Shown here: positions 33,243 to 44,308 of the stretch, piece after piece | Layout of the letters: the number at the start of each line of letters is the position of its first letter | Position numbering within the stretch: the stretch's first letter is position 1 | Source of the DNA: Budorcas taxicolor | Taxonomy: Eukaryota; Chordata; Mammalia; Artiodactyla; Bovidae | Length of the DNA: 64,000 bases | Reading direction: 5' to 3' | Assembly: GCF_023091745.1 (NCBI RefSeq) | Contig: NC_068935.1 | Location: 2,619,001-2,683,000, forward strand | Notes under the pieces: model-generated | Seen by the model: only the letters and a program-made list of their open reading frames with translations | Database searches by the model: none | What the model was told of the DNA's origin: nothing | Position numbers and translations under genes: made by a program

Positions 33243-33979
33243 TTCAGTTCAGTTCAGTTCAGTTCATTTCAGTCGCTTAGTCGTGTCCAACTCTTTGCAA
33301 TCCCATGAATCGTGGCACGTCAGGCCTCCCTGTCCATCACTGTCTCCCGGAGTTCACTCAAATTCATGTCCATCGAGTCCGTGATGCCATCCAGCCATCT
33401 CATCCTCTGTCGTCCCCTTCTCCTCCTGCCCCCAATCCCTCCCAGCATCAGAATATTTTCCAATGAGTCAACTCTTCGCATGAGGTGGCCAAAGTACTGG
33501 AGCTTCAGCTTTAGCATCATTCCTTCCAAAGAAATCCCAAGGCTGATCTCTTTCAGAATGAACTGGTTGGATGTCCTTGTAGTCCAAGGGACTCTCAAGA
33601 GTCTTCTCCAACACCACAGTTCAAACGCATCAACTCTTCGGTGCTCAGCCTTCTTTACAGTCCACCTCTCACATCCATACATGACCACAGGAAAAACCAT
33701 AGCCTTGACTAGATGGATCTTTTTTGATAAAGTAATGTCTCTGCTTTTGAATATGCTATCTAGGTTGATCATAACTTTCCTTCCAAGGAGTAAGTGTCTT
33801 TTAATTTCATGGCTACAATCACCATCTGCACTGATTTCGGAGCCCCCAAAAATAAAGTCTGACACTGTTTCCACTGTTTCCCCATCTATTTCCCATGAAT
33901 TGATGGGACCGGATGCCATGATCTTCATTTTCTGAATGTTGAGCTTTAAGCCAAATTTTTCCCTCTCCTCTTTCAGATT
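33243..33979 (-). mobile_element. BovB 3' fragment with a long open frame
   Basis: Antisense BovB starting at an expanded TTCAG terminal repeat (four copies at 33244-33266). A 232-codon minus frame (34018-33320) runs uninterrupted through the RT C-terminal region (LNIQKMKIMASGPINSWEID, VVMYGCERWTVKKAEH, FGHLMRRVDSLENILML). It lacks the catalytic core. The open frame suggests a relatively young copy. Confidence 0.95.
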
Positions 33980-35219
33980 TAGAGGCTGTGAAAGCAAAAT
34001 AGCATATATGAACTCCATCTAGTTTGAGGGCATAACAAAAAAAGGAACCTTGCTTTATTCAAACATAGCCTTCCTGAATATGGACTTATAGCCTGTTTTG
34101 GCTTAAAAAAAAGATAACTATGAAAAGGAATATTTGATTCTATCTGAGCACATGATAAAATTTCACTTAATTTTTTATCTAACCCTCTTGTCTTGTCACA
34201 AAATTTTAGACATAGATGCTTCTGTTTAGTTCACTTACAAGTAAGCAGCAATCATAATAGGCTTTGGACAATAATGAATTTGAATATATTTTGATATTCA
34301 CTTATATGTATTAAAATTCTATTAACAGTGCCACATTCAGCAAAATACGAGTTTAGCTTCATATTGAACTGGTGTAGTAGTACTTATATTCATGTTTAAA
34401 GAAGATATTTAATTGAGATCACCAAAGTAATCATTAACCATAGGATAAGAGTTCTGTATTTATTCATCTTCATTTTAATAAGAAAAGAGAATAATATAAC
34501 AACAATCTTTTAACTCAAAGCCCCATGCACAAAATTGAAGACTTAAGTTTAATTATATTTATTTAGAGCAGAGGACACATGCAAATTAAATGTTGCATAT
34601 GATGTGGCTTTATCTTCTTTGTGTTTCCTTAATAACAACCTACCAGAATCATGGCAGATCATCTACCTTATGCTCTCCACTTAATCTTATCTATCTCTAG
34701 CATATTTCAAATATCTACTTTAGCTTATGGAGTAACCATGAACATCTATTTTTATGCAATATATGCATTAGACAGATAAAAATAAAAGTTGTCATGTCTT
34801 TCAAATATAAATTGAATTTGTTTTATAACAGGCTAATAATGTTAACAGATAGGGAAGAAGAAGAGAATAATAGGTGAGAGAAAAATTACAAGCAAAATTC
34901 CAGTACCAAAATTTATAACACATCATGCTTTTATTCACCTCTGGGTCTTTGCTTGGAAGTCTCTTTACATGCCCCACCCCCAACCCCATTTTTACCTTTA
35001 CCTGGCAAACTCTTGCTCATCCTCAGGTATCAATTTAGAATACTCTTGGGAAGATTTGGTCCTATCATCTGGTCCTATGGATGTTTGGATTCCACTGTTT
35101 ATGTTCTTATTAAGAAATATAATCAATAAATATAATCATTATGACTGTGACTATTAATCAATATCAAAGAAAATTGACAAAAGCTAAAATAGTTATTTTT
35201 GCATAATAAAATGTATTAT
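33980..35219. other. Unassigned AT-rich sequence
   Basis: No gene, RNA or named repeat is recognised over 1.2 kb. Confidence 0.4.
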
Positions 35220-35228
35220 TGAGTATGA

Positions 35229-35350
35229 GAAGGAAATGGCAACCCATTCCAGCGTTCTTGCCTGGAGAATCCCAGGGACGGTGGAGCCTGGTGGGCTGCC
35301 GTCTATGGGGTCGCACAGAGTCTGAGATGGCTGAAGCGACTTAACAGCAC
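35229..35350 (+). mobile_element. Bov-A monomer SINE
   Basis: Sense unit: GAAGGAAATGGCAACCCATT, GGAGAATCCCAGGGACGG, GGGCTGCCGTCTATGGGGTC, ending CGACTTAACAGCAC. A perfect 9-base duplication TGAGTATGA flanks it (35220-35228, 35351-35359). Confidence 0.93.
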
Positions 35351-35359
35351 TGAGTATGA

Positions 35360-35764
35360 ACTAAATTAGATTTCAAGCATCGATCCATGAAATTAAAAAT
35401 AAAAATTTTAAATGAAAAATGAAATTTAATTAATAAAAAATTAAACAGTAGAAATAAAAAGCTGAATACCACCATCAAAGGCTGATATTGCACACAGTTT
35501 AATTGCAGTATGTACACAATGTATAAAGGTCTTAATATGGCTAAATTTATTCTTGAAATTGCTTTTCTATTGAAAGTTCAGGCATGTGGGTATGTTTTAT
35601 TAAAATGGTAAGATTTATAAACTTGAAATCAAACTATGAATTTGTAAAACAATATGGTCTAAACATCAACTCAATTGAAAAGTGATAAAATCAAACCTTT
35701 ATATCTTTATTTCTTTGTTCACCTAACATCTTTTATTGTCCTATGATAGAATGCATCATATGAT
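35360..35764. other. Unassigned AT-rich sequence
   Basis: Nothing recognised. Confidence 0.4.
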
Positions 35765-35930
35765 TCTTCAGTTGCTTGCGTATCTGTAAATCACACTCAA
35801 ATGTAGCTTTTTGAAATTAGAGACAGTGTCACTTTTTCCCCACTTTATCTTCAGCATTCTAGCAAAGTACCTGGGATATAACAAGCATTAAGTAAGTATT
35901 TTCCAAATGCGTGACAGAATAACTGAATCA
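35765..35930 (+). mobile_element. L2 LINE 3' end remnant
   Basis: The text AGACAGTGTCAC, TATCTTCAGCATTCTAGCAA, AGTACCTGGGATATAACAAG and TAAGTAAGTATTTTCC follows the pattern of the L2 3' terminus in sense orientation. Confidence 0.55.
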
Positions 35931-36187
35931 AAGGAAAATTCAAAGGATATTTATAGCAAGACAAAAATTCAGGAGTTGAAGTATACTGAATATAATACAT
36001 ATGAGTAGACAGGATTGAGAGGAGTGTACTAGGGAACAAAATTGTAAAGGCATTTGGAAGCAGAATGTTCTGGGACTTAAATATCATTCTCAGGAGTTTG
36101 GATGTGATTTTGTATGCATTGAGGAATACTGATTTTTTTTTTTTTCTTTTTCAGAAGCGAGCAAAATCTTCAAAGGTATTGTAGCGA

Positions 36188-36412
36188 GGATTGACAAACT
36201 ATGCTCTATGGGCTAAATCCAGCCCACTGGCTCTTTAAAATAAACTTTTATTGGAGTACAGCTGTGGTCATATGTTTTGTATCATCTATTGCTGCTTTAG
36301 TACCTCAACAGCAGAAGTAATTAGTTGCAACTGAGGCTGTGACCCTCAAAGTCTAAAAAAATCTATCTTCTGGCCCTTTACAGAAAAAAAAAAATTGTCA
36401 ACTTCTGGTTTG
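36188..36412 (+). mobile_element. hAT-type nonautonomous DNA transposon
   Basis: GGGCTAAATCCAGCCCACTG, TTTTATTGGAGTACAGCTGT, ATCTATTGCTGCTTTAGTAC and CTTCTGGCCCTTTACAGAAA match a well-known mammalian hAT MITE. The subfamily is not assigned. Confidence 0.65.
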
Positions 36413-36719
36413 TAGATCATCCTTTACAAAACAAATAATTGGCAAGACAGGCACATATACTGAAGTACTGATCTTGCAACTTGATCTTAAAGTGAAATCT
36501 ACTGGTCTTTAATATTTTTAAAAAGTATGTAAAGTTAACCTATTACAATCTGTGATTTTAGTGACAGATATACCTGGCCACTGATATTCAATATTCTAGA
36601 GTTTCCTCCAGTTCCTTTTTCATACTTTATTTTGGCTAAGTTCATATTTATATGCTTTGGGGTCCTGTTTGAGATTGTGATCTTTTATTTTCTATTGAAC
36701 TTTCCTTTGTTTCTGGATA

Positions 36720-37340
36720 GAAAACAGAAAATTAAGGATTTTTGTTCAGGAGTCATGTACCTGGCAAAAATACTGAACTTTCTTATTGGTTATAATAGAT
36801 GTTAATGTTCTTGAACTTTTTAGGTAAATGATCAGATTGTCTACAAATAGTGACACTTTAGTCCTTTCCTTTCCTATCTTTATACCCAGCTTCTATTTGT
36901 CCATGTATAGCCTTAAAATTATGATGAGAAGAAAATGGTAAAAGTGAATTCTTCAGTACAATAAGCTAGAAAATGTTAAAAAATAATTAAAAAGCAATTA
37001 TTAATAAGAATATTGAAAATTTAATTGTGGCCTTTAAATTTAGATATGATTTTTCATTCACTTTCAACTATATTGTTATTTCCTTCAAGATTTATTAACT
37101 CTTTAATTCTTTATATGTGTATGTGTGTGCATATGCATGTGTGTGTGTAATTTATCAATGAATAGATTTTTTTACTAACTTTTTGCTTTTGATATCCAAG
37201 TTTATTTCATTATCGTCAACAGCTGTTATCATGTTTAAAAGTGCATTTCATTTAAAAAATATGTATAGGTATGGGACTGATTTTAAATCTCAGTAATGCC
37301 TCCAATAAAGCATAGTTTTCCAAAAAATAAATATATACAA
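36720..37340 (-). mobile_element. Possible old L1 ORF2 fragment
   Basis: AATGATCAGATTGTCTACAA and ATAGTGACACTTTAGTCCTT loosely follow antisense L1M ORF2 text. Divergence is high and the limits are uncertain. Confidence 0.35.
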
Positions 37341-37435
37341 ATATACTCAATTAGATTCTGGAAAACCCTGGAAAATCACTGACCATTATTTCTTCAATGA
37401 TGACTCATTTCCATTCTTGGTATTCTCCCCTCTTA

Positions 37436-37588
37436 TTGTTGTTCAGTCACACAGTTGTCTCTGACTCTTTGCCACCGCATGGACTGCAGCACACCAGGCT
37501 TCCCTGTACTACACTGTCCCCCTCAGTTTGCTCAGACTCATGTCCATTGAGTTAATGATGCTATCCAACCATCTATTTCCCTCCCATT
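37436..37588 (-). mobile_element. BovB 3' end, very short
   Basis: About 150 bp antisense (GTTGTTCAGTCACACAGTTG, ATGTCCATTGAGTTAATGAT). It is 5'-truncated within the 3' UTR/C-terminal codons. Confidence 0.88.
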
Positions 37589-37848
37589 TTTCCTTTTATA
37601 TAAATATTAAAACTTATGGAGCTGGTCTTCGTGTTTCTATGTTTCTATTACATATTTTCAGCCTCTCCATTCCTTTCTGCCAACTGGAGAATAATTCTTC
37701 TATATGATACTGCACCTCAATTTTATTTATTTACTTATTTATTTTTGTTCTTTAGATATTTCTTGTCAATTTAGGGCATCTGGGAATGTTTTAATTCAAT
37801 TTTTACAAGTTCTTTAATTGTTTCTGTTTTATATCTATTTGTTTTTAT

Positions 37849-38359
37849 TTATTTATTTATTTATTTTTATTTTTTAAATTTTATTTTTACTTTATTTTAC
37901 TTTACAATACTGTATTGGTTTCGACATACATTGACATGAATCCACCACGGGTGTACATGCGATCCCAACATGAACCCCCCTCCCACCTCCCTCCCCACAA
38001 CATCCCTCTGGGTCATCCCCATGCACCATCCTCAAGCATGCTGTATCCTGCATCAGACATAGACTGGTGATTCGATTCTTACATGATAGTATACATGTTA
38101 CAATGCCATTCTCCCAAATCATCCCACCCTCTCCCTCTCCCTCTGAGTCCCAAAGTCTGCTATACACATCTGTGTCTTTTTTGCTGTCTTGCATACAGGG
38201 TCATCATTGCCATCTTTCTAAATTCCATATATATGTGTTAGTATACTGTATTGATGTTTTTCTTTCTGGCTTACTTCACTCTGTATAATCGGCTCCAGTT
38301 TCATCCATCTCAACAGAACTGATTCAAATGTATTCTTTTTAACGGCTGAGTAATACTCC
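37849..38359 (-). mobile_element. L1 3' UTR insertion with target duplication
   Basis: Antisense young L1: T-rich tail, TTACTTTACAATACTGTATT, CATTCTCCCAAATCATCCCA, truncated after GAGTAATACTCC. A 12-base duplication ATTTGTTTTTAT flanks it (37837-37848, 38360-38371). Confidence 0.95.
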
Positions 38360-38463
38360 ATTTGTTTTTATCCTGAATACTTATTCCAATTCATGAGAAT
38401 ATTAAATTTACTAATTTTAAATTCATTACATATATATGCATATATGTATACATACACACACAT

Positions 38464-40201
38464 ATGTATATGGCTTTCTGGAGAGGCCTTATAAATAGCT
38501 GTGAAATGAAGAGAAGCGGAAGGAAAGGAGAAAAGGAAAGATATAAGCATCTGATTGCAGATTTACAGAAAATAGCAAAAGGTCCAAAAATAGCAAAAAG
38601 AGGTAAGAAAGCCTTCTTCAGTGATCAGTGCAAAGAAATGGAGGAAAAGAACAGAATGGGAAAGACTAGAGATCTCTTAAAGAAAATTAGAGATACCAAG
38701 GGAACATTTCATGCAAAGATGGGCTCGATAAAGGACAAAAATGGTATGGACCTAACAGAAGCAGAAGATATTAAGAAGAGGTGGCAAGAATACAGAGAAG
38801 AACTGTACAAAAACGATCTTCACGACCCAGATAATCATGATGGTGTGATCACTCATCTAGAGCCAGACATCCTAGAATGTGAAGTCAAGTGGGCCTTAGA
38901 AAGCATCACTATGAACAAAGCTAGTGGAGGTGATGGAATTCCAGTTGAGCTATTTCAAATCCTGAAAGATGATGCTGTGAAAGTGCTGCACTCAATATGT
39001 CCGCAAATTTGGAAAGCTCAGCAGTGGCCACAGGACTGGAAAAGGTCAGTTTTCATTCCAATTCCAAAGACAGTCAATGCAAAAGAATACTCAAACTACT
39101 GCACAATTGCACTCATCTCACATGCTAGTAAAGTAATGCTCAAAATTCTCCAAGCCAGGCTTCAGCAATACGTGAACTGGAACTTCCCGATGTTCAGGCT
39201 GGTTTTAGAAAAGGCAGGGGAACCAGAGATCAAATTGCCAACTTCTGCTGGATCATGGAAAAAGCAAGAGAGTTCCAGAAAAACTTCTATTTCTGCTTTA
39301 TTGACTATGCCAAAGCCTTTGACTGTATGGATCACAATAAACTGTGGAAGATTCTGAAAGAGATGGGAATACCAGACCACCTAACCTGCCTCTTGACAAA
39401 TCTGTATGCAGGTCAGGAAGCAACAGTTAGAACTGGACATGGAACAACAGACTGGTTCCACATAGGAAAAGGAGTACATCAAGGCTATATATTGTCACCC
39501 TGCTTATTTAACTTCTATGCAGAGTACATCGTGAGAAACGCTCGACTGGAAGAAACACAAGCTGGAATCAAGATTGCTGGTAGAAATAGCAACAACCTCA
39601 GATATGCAGATGGCACCACCCTTATGGCAGAAAGTGAAGAGGAACTAACAAGCCTCTTGATGAAAGTGAAAGTGGAGAGTGAAAAAGTTGGCTTACAGTT
39701 CAACATTCAGAAAACTAAGATCATGACATCCGGTCCCATCATTTCATGGGAATAGATGGGGAAACTGTGGAAACAGTGTCAGACTTTATTTTGGGGGGCT
39801 CCAAAATTACTGCAGATGGTGACTGCAGCCATGAAATTAAAAGATGCTTACTCCTTGGCAGAAAAGTTATGACCAACTTAAATAGCATATTCAAAAGCAG
39901 AGATGTTACTTTGCTGACTAAGGTCTGTCTAGTCAAGGCTATGTTTTTTCCTGTGGTCATGTATGGATGTGAGAGTTGGACTGTGAAGAAGGCTGAGCAC
40001 TGAAGAACTGATGCTTTGGAACTGTGGTGTTGGAGAAGACTCTTGAGAGTCCCTTGGACTGCAAGGAGATCCAACCAGTCCATTCTGAAGGAGATCAGCC
40101 CTGGCATTTCTTTGGAAGGAATGATGCTAAAACTGAAACTCCAGTACTTTGGCCACCTCATGCGAAGTGTTGACTCATTGGAAAAGACTCTGATGCTGTG
40201 A
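38464..40201 (+). pseudogene. BovB reverse transcriptase remnant
   Basis: Frame 1 (38464-39357, 297 codons) spans the linker and the RT N-terminal part (GGDGIPVELFQILKDDAVKV, SVFIPIPKTVNAKEYSNY). The frame then shifts to 39255-39755 (FIDYAKAFDCMDH, then LRYADGTTLMAESEEE). It shifts again to 39746-40003 and 40016-40201. The RT active-site box YADD is changed to YADG (39603-39614), so the second catalytic aspartate is lost in addition to the frameshifts. Structural family features are otherwise well kept. Confidence 0.93.
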
Positions 40202-40384
40202 GGGATTTTGGGCAGGAGGAAAAGGGGACAACAGAGGATGAGATGGTTGGATGGCATCATTAACTCGATGGACGTGAGTCTGAGTGAACTCCGGGAGTTG
40301 GTGATGGACAGGGATGCGTGATGTCCTGCGATTCATGGAGTTGCAAAGAGTTGGACACTACTGAGCGACTGAATTGAACTGATA
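38466..40384 (+). mobile_element. 5'-truncated BovB LINE, 1.9 kb
   Basis: Sense copy from the endonuclease/RT linker to the terminal GAACTGAT repeat. It lies between two TA/CA-rich tracts (38430-38465, 40382-40410), which hides any target duplication. Confidence 0.95.
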
Positions 40385-40595
40385 CATATACACACACATA
40401 CATATATATCCTCAGGTTTAGTTTTCCATTTGTTGAGTTTAGTGAGTCCATTTCAAATAACCAGTTTTGCTTAGATCTTTGTTGTCAAATTATGGATTCC
40501 TTTTTCTATAACATAATCCTTTTGTACATGTTCTAGGCTACATTTGTCTTTTAGCAACCATGTTTGTTTCCCATATTAATTGTAGTGATGATACG
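40385..40595. other. TA/CA tract then unassigned sequence
   Basis: A short CACACA/TATATA tract is followed by unassigned DNA. Confidence 0.4.
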
Positions 40596-40605
40596 TATAC
40601 ATTAT

Positions 40606-40740
40606 CTGCTGCTGCTGCTGCTAAGTCGCTTTAGTCGTGTTTGACTCTTAGCGACCCCACGGACTGCAGCCTACCAGGCTCCTCCATCCATGGGATTTTC
40701 CAGGCAAGAGAACTGAATGGGGTGCCTTTTCCTTCTCCGA
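40606..40740 (-). mobile_element. Bov-A monomer SINE
   Basis: Antisense, with its CAG tail read as (CTG)n at left. TATACATTAT (40596-40605) and TATACATCAT (40741-40750) form a 10-base duplication with one mismatch. Confidence 0.92.
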
Positions 40741-40750
40741 TATACATCAT

Positions 40751-42099
40751 AGCGCCCTCTATTTTTTCTTCTGTTAGCGAGGAAATACAGTGTCTGCTCC
40801 ACAGAAACTTTACTTTTTTTTCAAAGCGTGGAAAGTATTTTTATTTTTTGTGATGCCTCATATTTTATTTGTCTTTCAAGTGAGTGAGAGACAACAGATT
40901 TTAGTATGTCCCAATTTGTCATCCTGAAACTGGATGCTTCCAAATGTCCATTTGCTTTTTGATAATACCTCATATTCAACATAGATATTTTTTTCTTTGT
41001 ACAGACAATATTAATCACTGTCTTCAAACTCAGGTGAGAAACACACATTTATTTTTCTGAAATTAAACATAATGCATTTTTAAAGATCTATATTTCTGGA
41101 TGATCATAATATGATGTAAATTTTTAAAAATTATTTCCACTTTTTTTCCCAGTTATGTGCAAGTTCTATGGCGCTTATATTTTGACAATATATGTGGAGG
41201 AAAGTCTTTGACATCATCTTTCTATGTTGGCATATGTTGAGACATTCAGTATGACTATCAGAACATGTACGTCACAGCTGCGTTCTCTAAACTTCCTCCC
41301 CACAAGGATTCTTCATATTTGTTAGCTCTCTGTACCATTTCTGTGCAGATTTCAGGGATGTTTCTTGTCACATATTGCTACAAGATATTCTAAGGCCATC
41401 TTGTACTATTATTCTTAAAATAGAGGTGAATTATGAGTCACATCTCACCCATGGACATATTTATTTGGCTTACATTGTGTTTTAAAAATTGAGATATTTG
41501 ACATAAGAAATCAGATCTGTCTTCTTTTATAAAATTGCAACAGCAGGCAACACTGAGTATATATTCTTATCTGACAACAGCTGACTGAATTTGGGTAGCT
41601 ACTTCTACTTTATATAGAACATATGCTTTAAATTTAGCATAGTTTTAGCACACTTTAGTGTCTTAGACAAGCTCACCTTACATATTTTTGTTATCCAGCA
41701 TATCACTGTATACATTTGATTTTGTGAACACAGGGCCAGATTCATAGTGCTGATGTACATTACTACTGTCATACAGTGTAAATTATACAAAACCTTGGGG
41801 TCTTGTTGCCTTTTCAAAATTTAACTGAATAAATTTGCATATATTGCTTCTGCTCTTGATCACCACAAATCTACATATAGTTTTGATCACTTACCTCACA
41901 TGCTGATCCAAAATTAGTCTGGGAAATAACAAAGAACAAAGCTTCATTCCAAGAACCACCTAGTGTTTTTCCCTCTGATCTTCCCATTTCCTCTAGTCTT
42001 ATCTGATATGGAAAGAAAAATATATATTAGCAACCAATCTTCTGTGACTCAAATCTTAAGAGTCCAATATTTTAAAATTCAAAAAATTGAATATTTCTT
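40751..42099. other. Unassigned AT-rich sequence
   Basis: No gene or named repeat is recognised over 1.3 kb. Confidence 0.4.
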
Positions 42100-42296
42100 C
42101 TTTCTCTTTTTCTTCATTTTTGCTGTAACTTTCCCTTCCCATTTGCCTTAATTGCATTCACCTTGTTGCATCACCACCATCCATTACCAGAACTTTTTCA
42201 TCTTCTGGAAACTGAAACTCTATACCTATAACTCCCAGCACATGACAATTACTATTCCACTTTGTGCCTCTATGAATTGCCTGTTCTAGGGAGCTC

Positions 42297-44308
42297 TAGA
42301 AAAGAGCCTCTTGATAAAAGTGAAACATGAGAGTGAAAAAGTTGGCTTCAATCTCAACATTCAGAAAACTAACATCATGACATCCGGTCCCATCACTTCA
42401 TGGAAATAGATGGGGAAACAGTGGAAACAGTGTCAGACTTTATTTTTTTTGTGCTCCAAAATCACTGCAGATGGTGATTGTAGCCATGAAATTAAAAGAC
42501 GCTTACTCCTTGGAAGAAAGCTATGAGCAACCTAGATAGTATATTCAAAAGCAGAGACATTACTTTACCGACTAAGGTCTGTCTAGTCAAGGCTATGGTT
42601 TTTCCTGTGGTCATGTATGAATGTGAGAGTTGGACTGTGAAGAAGGCTGAACACCGAAGAATTGATGCTTTGGAACTGTGGTGTTGGCGAAGACTCTTGA
42701 GTATCTCCTTGCAGTCCAAGGGACTCTCAAGAGTCTTCGCCAACACCACAGTTCCAAAGCATCAATTCTTCGGTGTTCAGCCTTCTTCACAGTCCAACTC
42801 TCACATTCATACATGACCACAGGAAAAACCATAGCCTTGACTAGACAGACCTTAGTCGGTAAAGTAATGTCTCTGCTTTTGAATATACTATCTAGGTTGC
42901 TCATAGCTTTCTTCCAAGGAGTAAGCGTCTTTTAATTTCATGGCTACAATCACCATCTGCAGTGATTTTGGAGCACAAAAAAAATAAAGTCTGACACTGT
43001 TTCCACTGTTTCCCCATCTATTTCCCATGAAGTGATGGGACCGGATGCCATGATCTTCGTTTTCTGAATCTTGAGATTGAAGCCAACTTTTTCACTCTCC
43101 TCTTTTACTTTCATAAAAAGGCTTTTTAGCTCCTCTTCACTTTCTGCCATAAGGGTGGTGTCATCTGCATATCTGAGGTTATTGATATTTTTCCTGGCAA
43201 TCTTGATTTCAGCTTGTGTTTCTTCCAGCCCAGGGTTTCTCACGATGTACTCTGCATAGAAGTTAAATAAGCAGGGTGACAATATACAGCCGTGATGTAC
43301 TCCTTTTCCTATTTGGAACCAGTCTGTTGTTCCATGTCCACTTCTAACTGTTGCTTCCTGACCTGCATACAGATTTCTCAAGAGGCAGGTTAGGTGGTCT
43401 GGTATTCCCATCTCTTTCAGAATTTTCTACAGTTTATTGTGATCCACACAGTCAAAGGCTTTGGCATAGTCAATAAAGCAGAAATAGATGTTTTTCTGGA
43501 ACTCTCTTGCTTTTTCCATGATCCAGAGGATGTTGGCAATTTGATCTCTGGTTCCTCTGCCTTTTCTAAAACCAGCTTGAACATCAGGGAGTTCACAGTT
43601 CACGTGTTGCTGAAGCCTGGCTTGGAGAATTTTGAGCATTACTTTACTGGTCCTATCACTTGATGGAAAATAAATAGGGAAGCAATGGAAATAGTGAAAG
43701 ACTTTATTTTGGGGGTTTCAAAGTCACCACAGATGGTGACTACAGCTATGAAATTAAAAAACACTTGCTTTTCGGAAGAAAAGCTAGACAGCATATTAAA
43801 AAGCAGAGACATTACTCTGCCTAAAAAGGTCCATCTAGTCAAAGCTATGGTTTTTCCAGTAGTCATGTATGGATGTGAGAATTGGACTCTAAAGAAAGCT
43901 GAGCACCGAAGAATTGATGCTTTTGAACTGCAGTATTGAAGAAGACTCTTGAGAGTCCCTTGGACTGCAAGGAGATCAAACCAAGTCAATCCTAAAGGAA
44001 ATCAGTTTTGAATATTCATTGGAAGAACTGATGCTGAAGCTGAAACTCCAATACTTTGGCCACCTGATGCAAAGTATTGACTCATTGGAAAAAACCCTGA
44101 TGCTGGGAAAGATTGAAGGTGGGAGGAGAAGGGGACAAGAAGAAGATGAAAAGTATGAGAAGGTTGGATGGCATCACTGACTCGATGAACATGAGTTTGA
44201 GCAAGCTCCAGGAGTTGGTAATGGACAGGGAAGCCTGGCGTGCTGCAGTCCATGGAGTCACAAAGAGTCGGACATGACTGAGCAAGTAAACTGAACTGAA
44301 ATGAACTG
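42297..44308. mobile_element. BovB complex: sense, antisense, sense
   Basis: Three BovB segments lie head to tail. Sense RT C-terminal text is at 42297-42701, antisense RT at about 42703-43650, and sense C-terminus plus 3' UTR at about 43651-44308. A perfect 9-base duplication AGGGAGCTC (42288-42296, 44309-44317) bounds the whole block; removing it rejoins the old L1. The third segment belongs to the older BovB type, while the first two share private variants. The antisense segment (43411-42950) keeps an intact LRYADDTTLMAE box. Confidence 0.93.
42402..43025. repeat. Perfect 300-bp inverted repeat, 24-bp spacer
   Basis: Arms 42402-42701 and 43025-42726 are identical by eye, including an eight-base T/A run, and are separated by 42702-42725. 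Both encode the same private variant VVMYECESW where other copies read VVMYGCESW. Outside the arms, similarity continues to about 42330/43100 but with several mismatches and an indel. Transcribed, this would fold as a long hairpin. Confidence 0.93.

Noticed and set aside
33181..33995. GATGTAGAACTGGTG and GATTTAGAGGCTGTG as a target duplication of the 33.2-kb BovB.
   Set aside because: Too many mismatches for a copy whose body is so well preserved.
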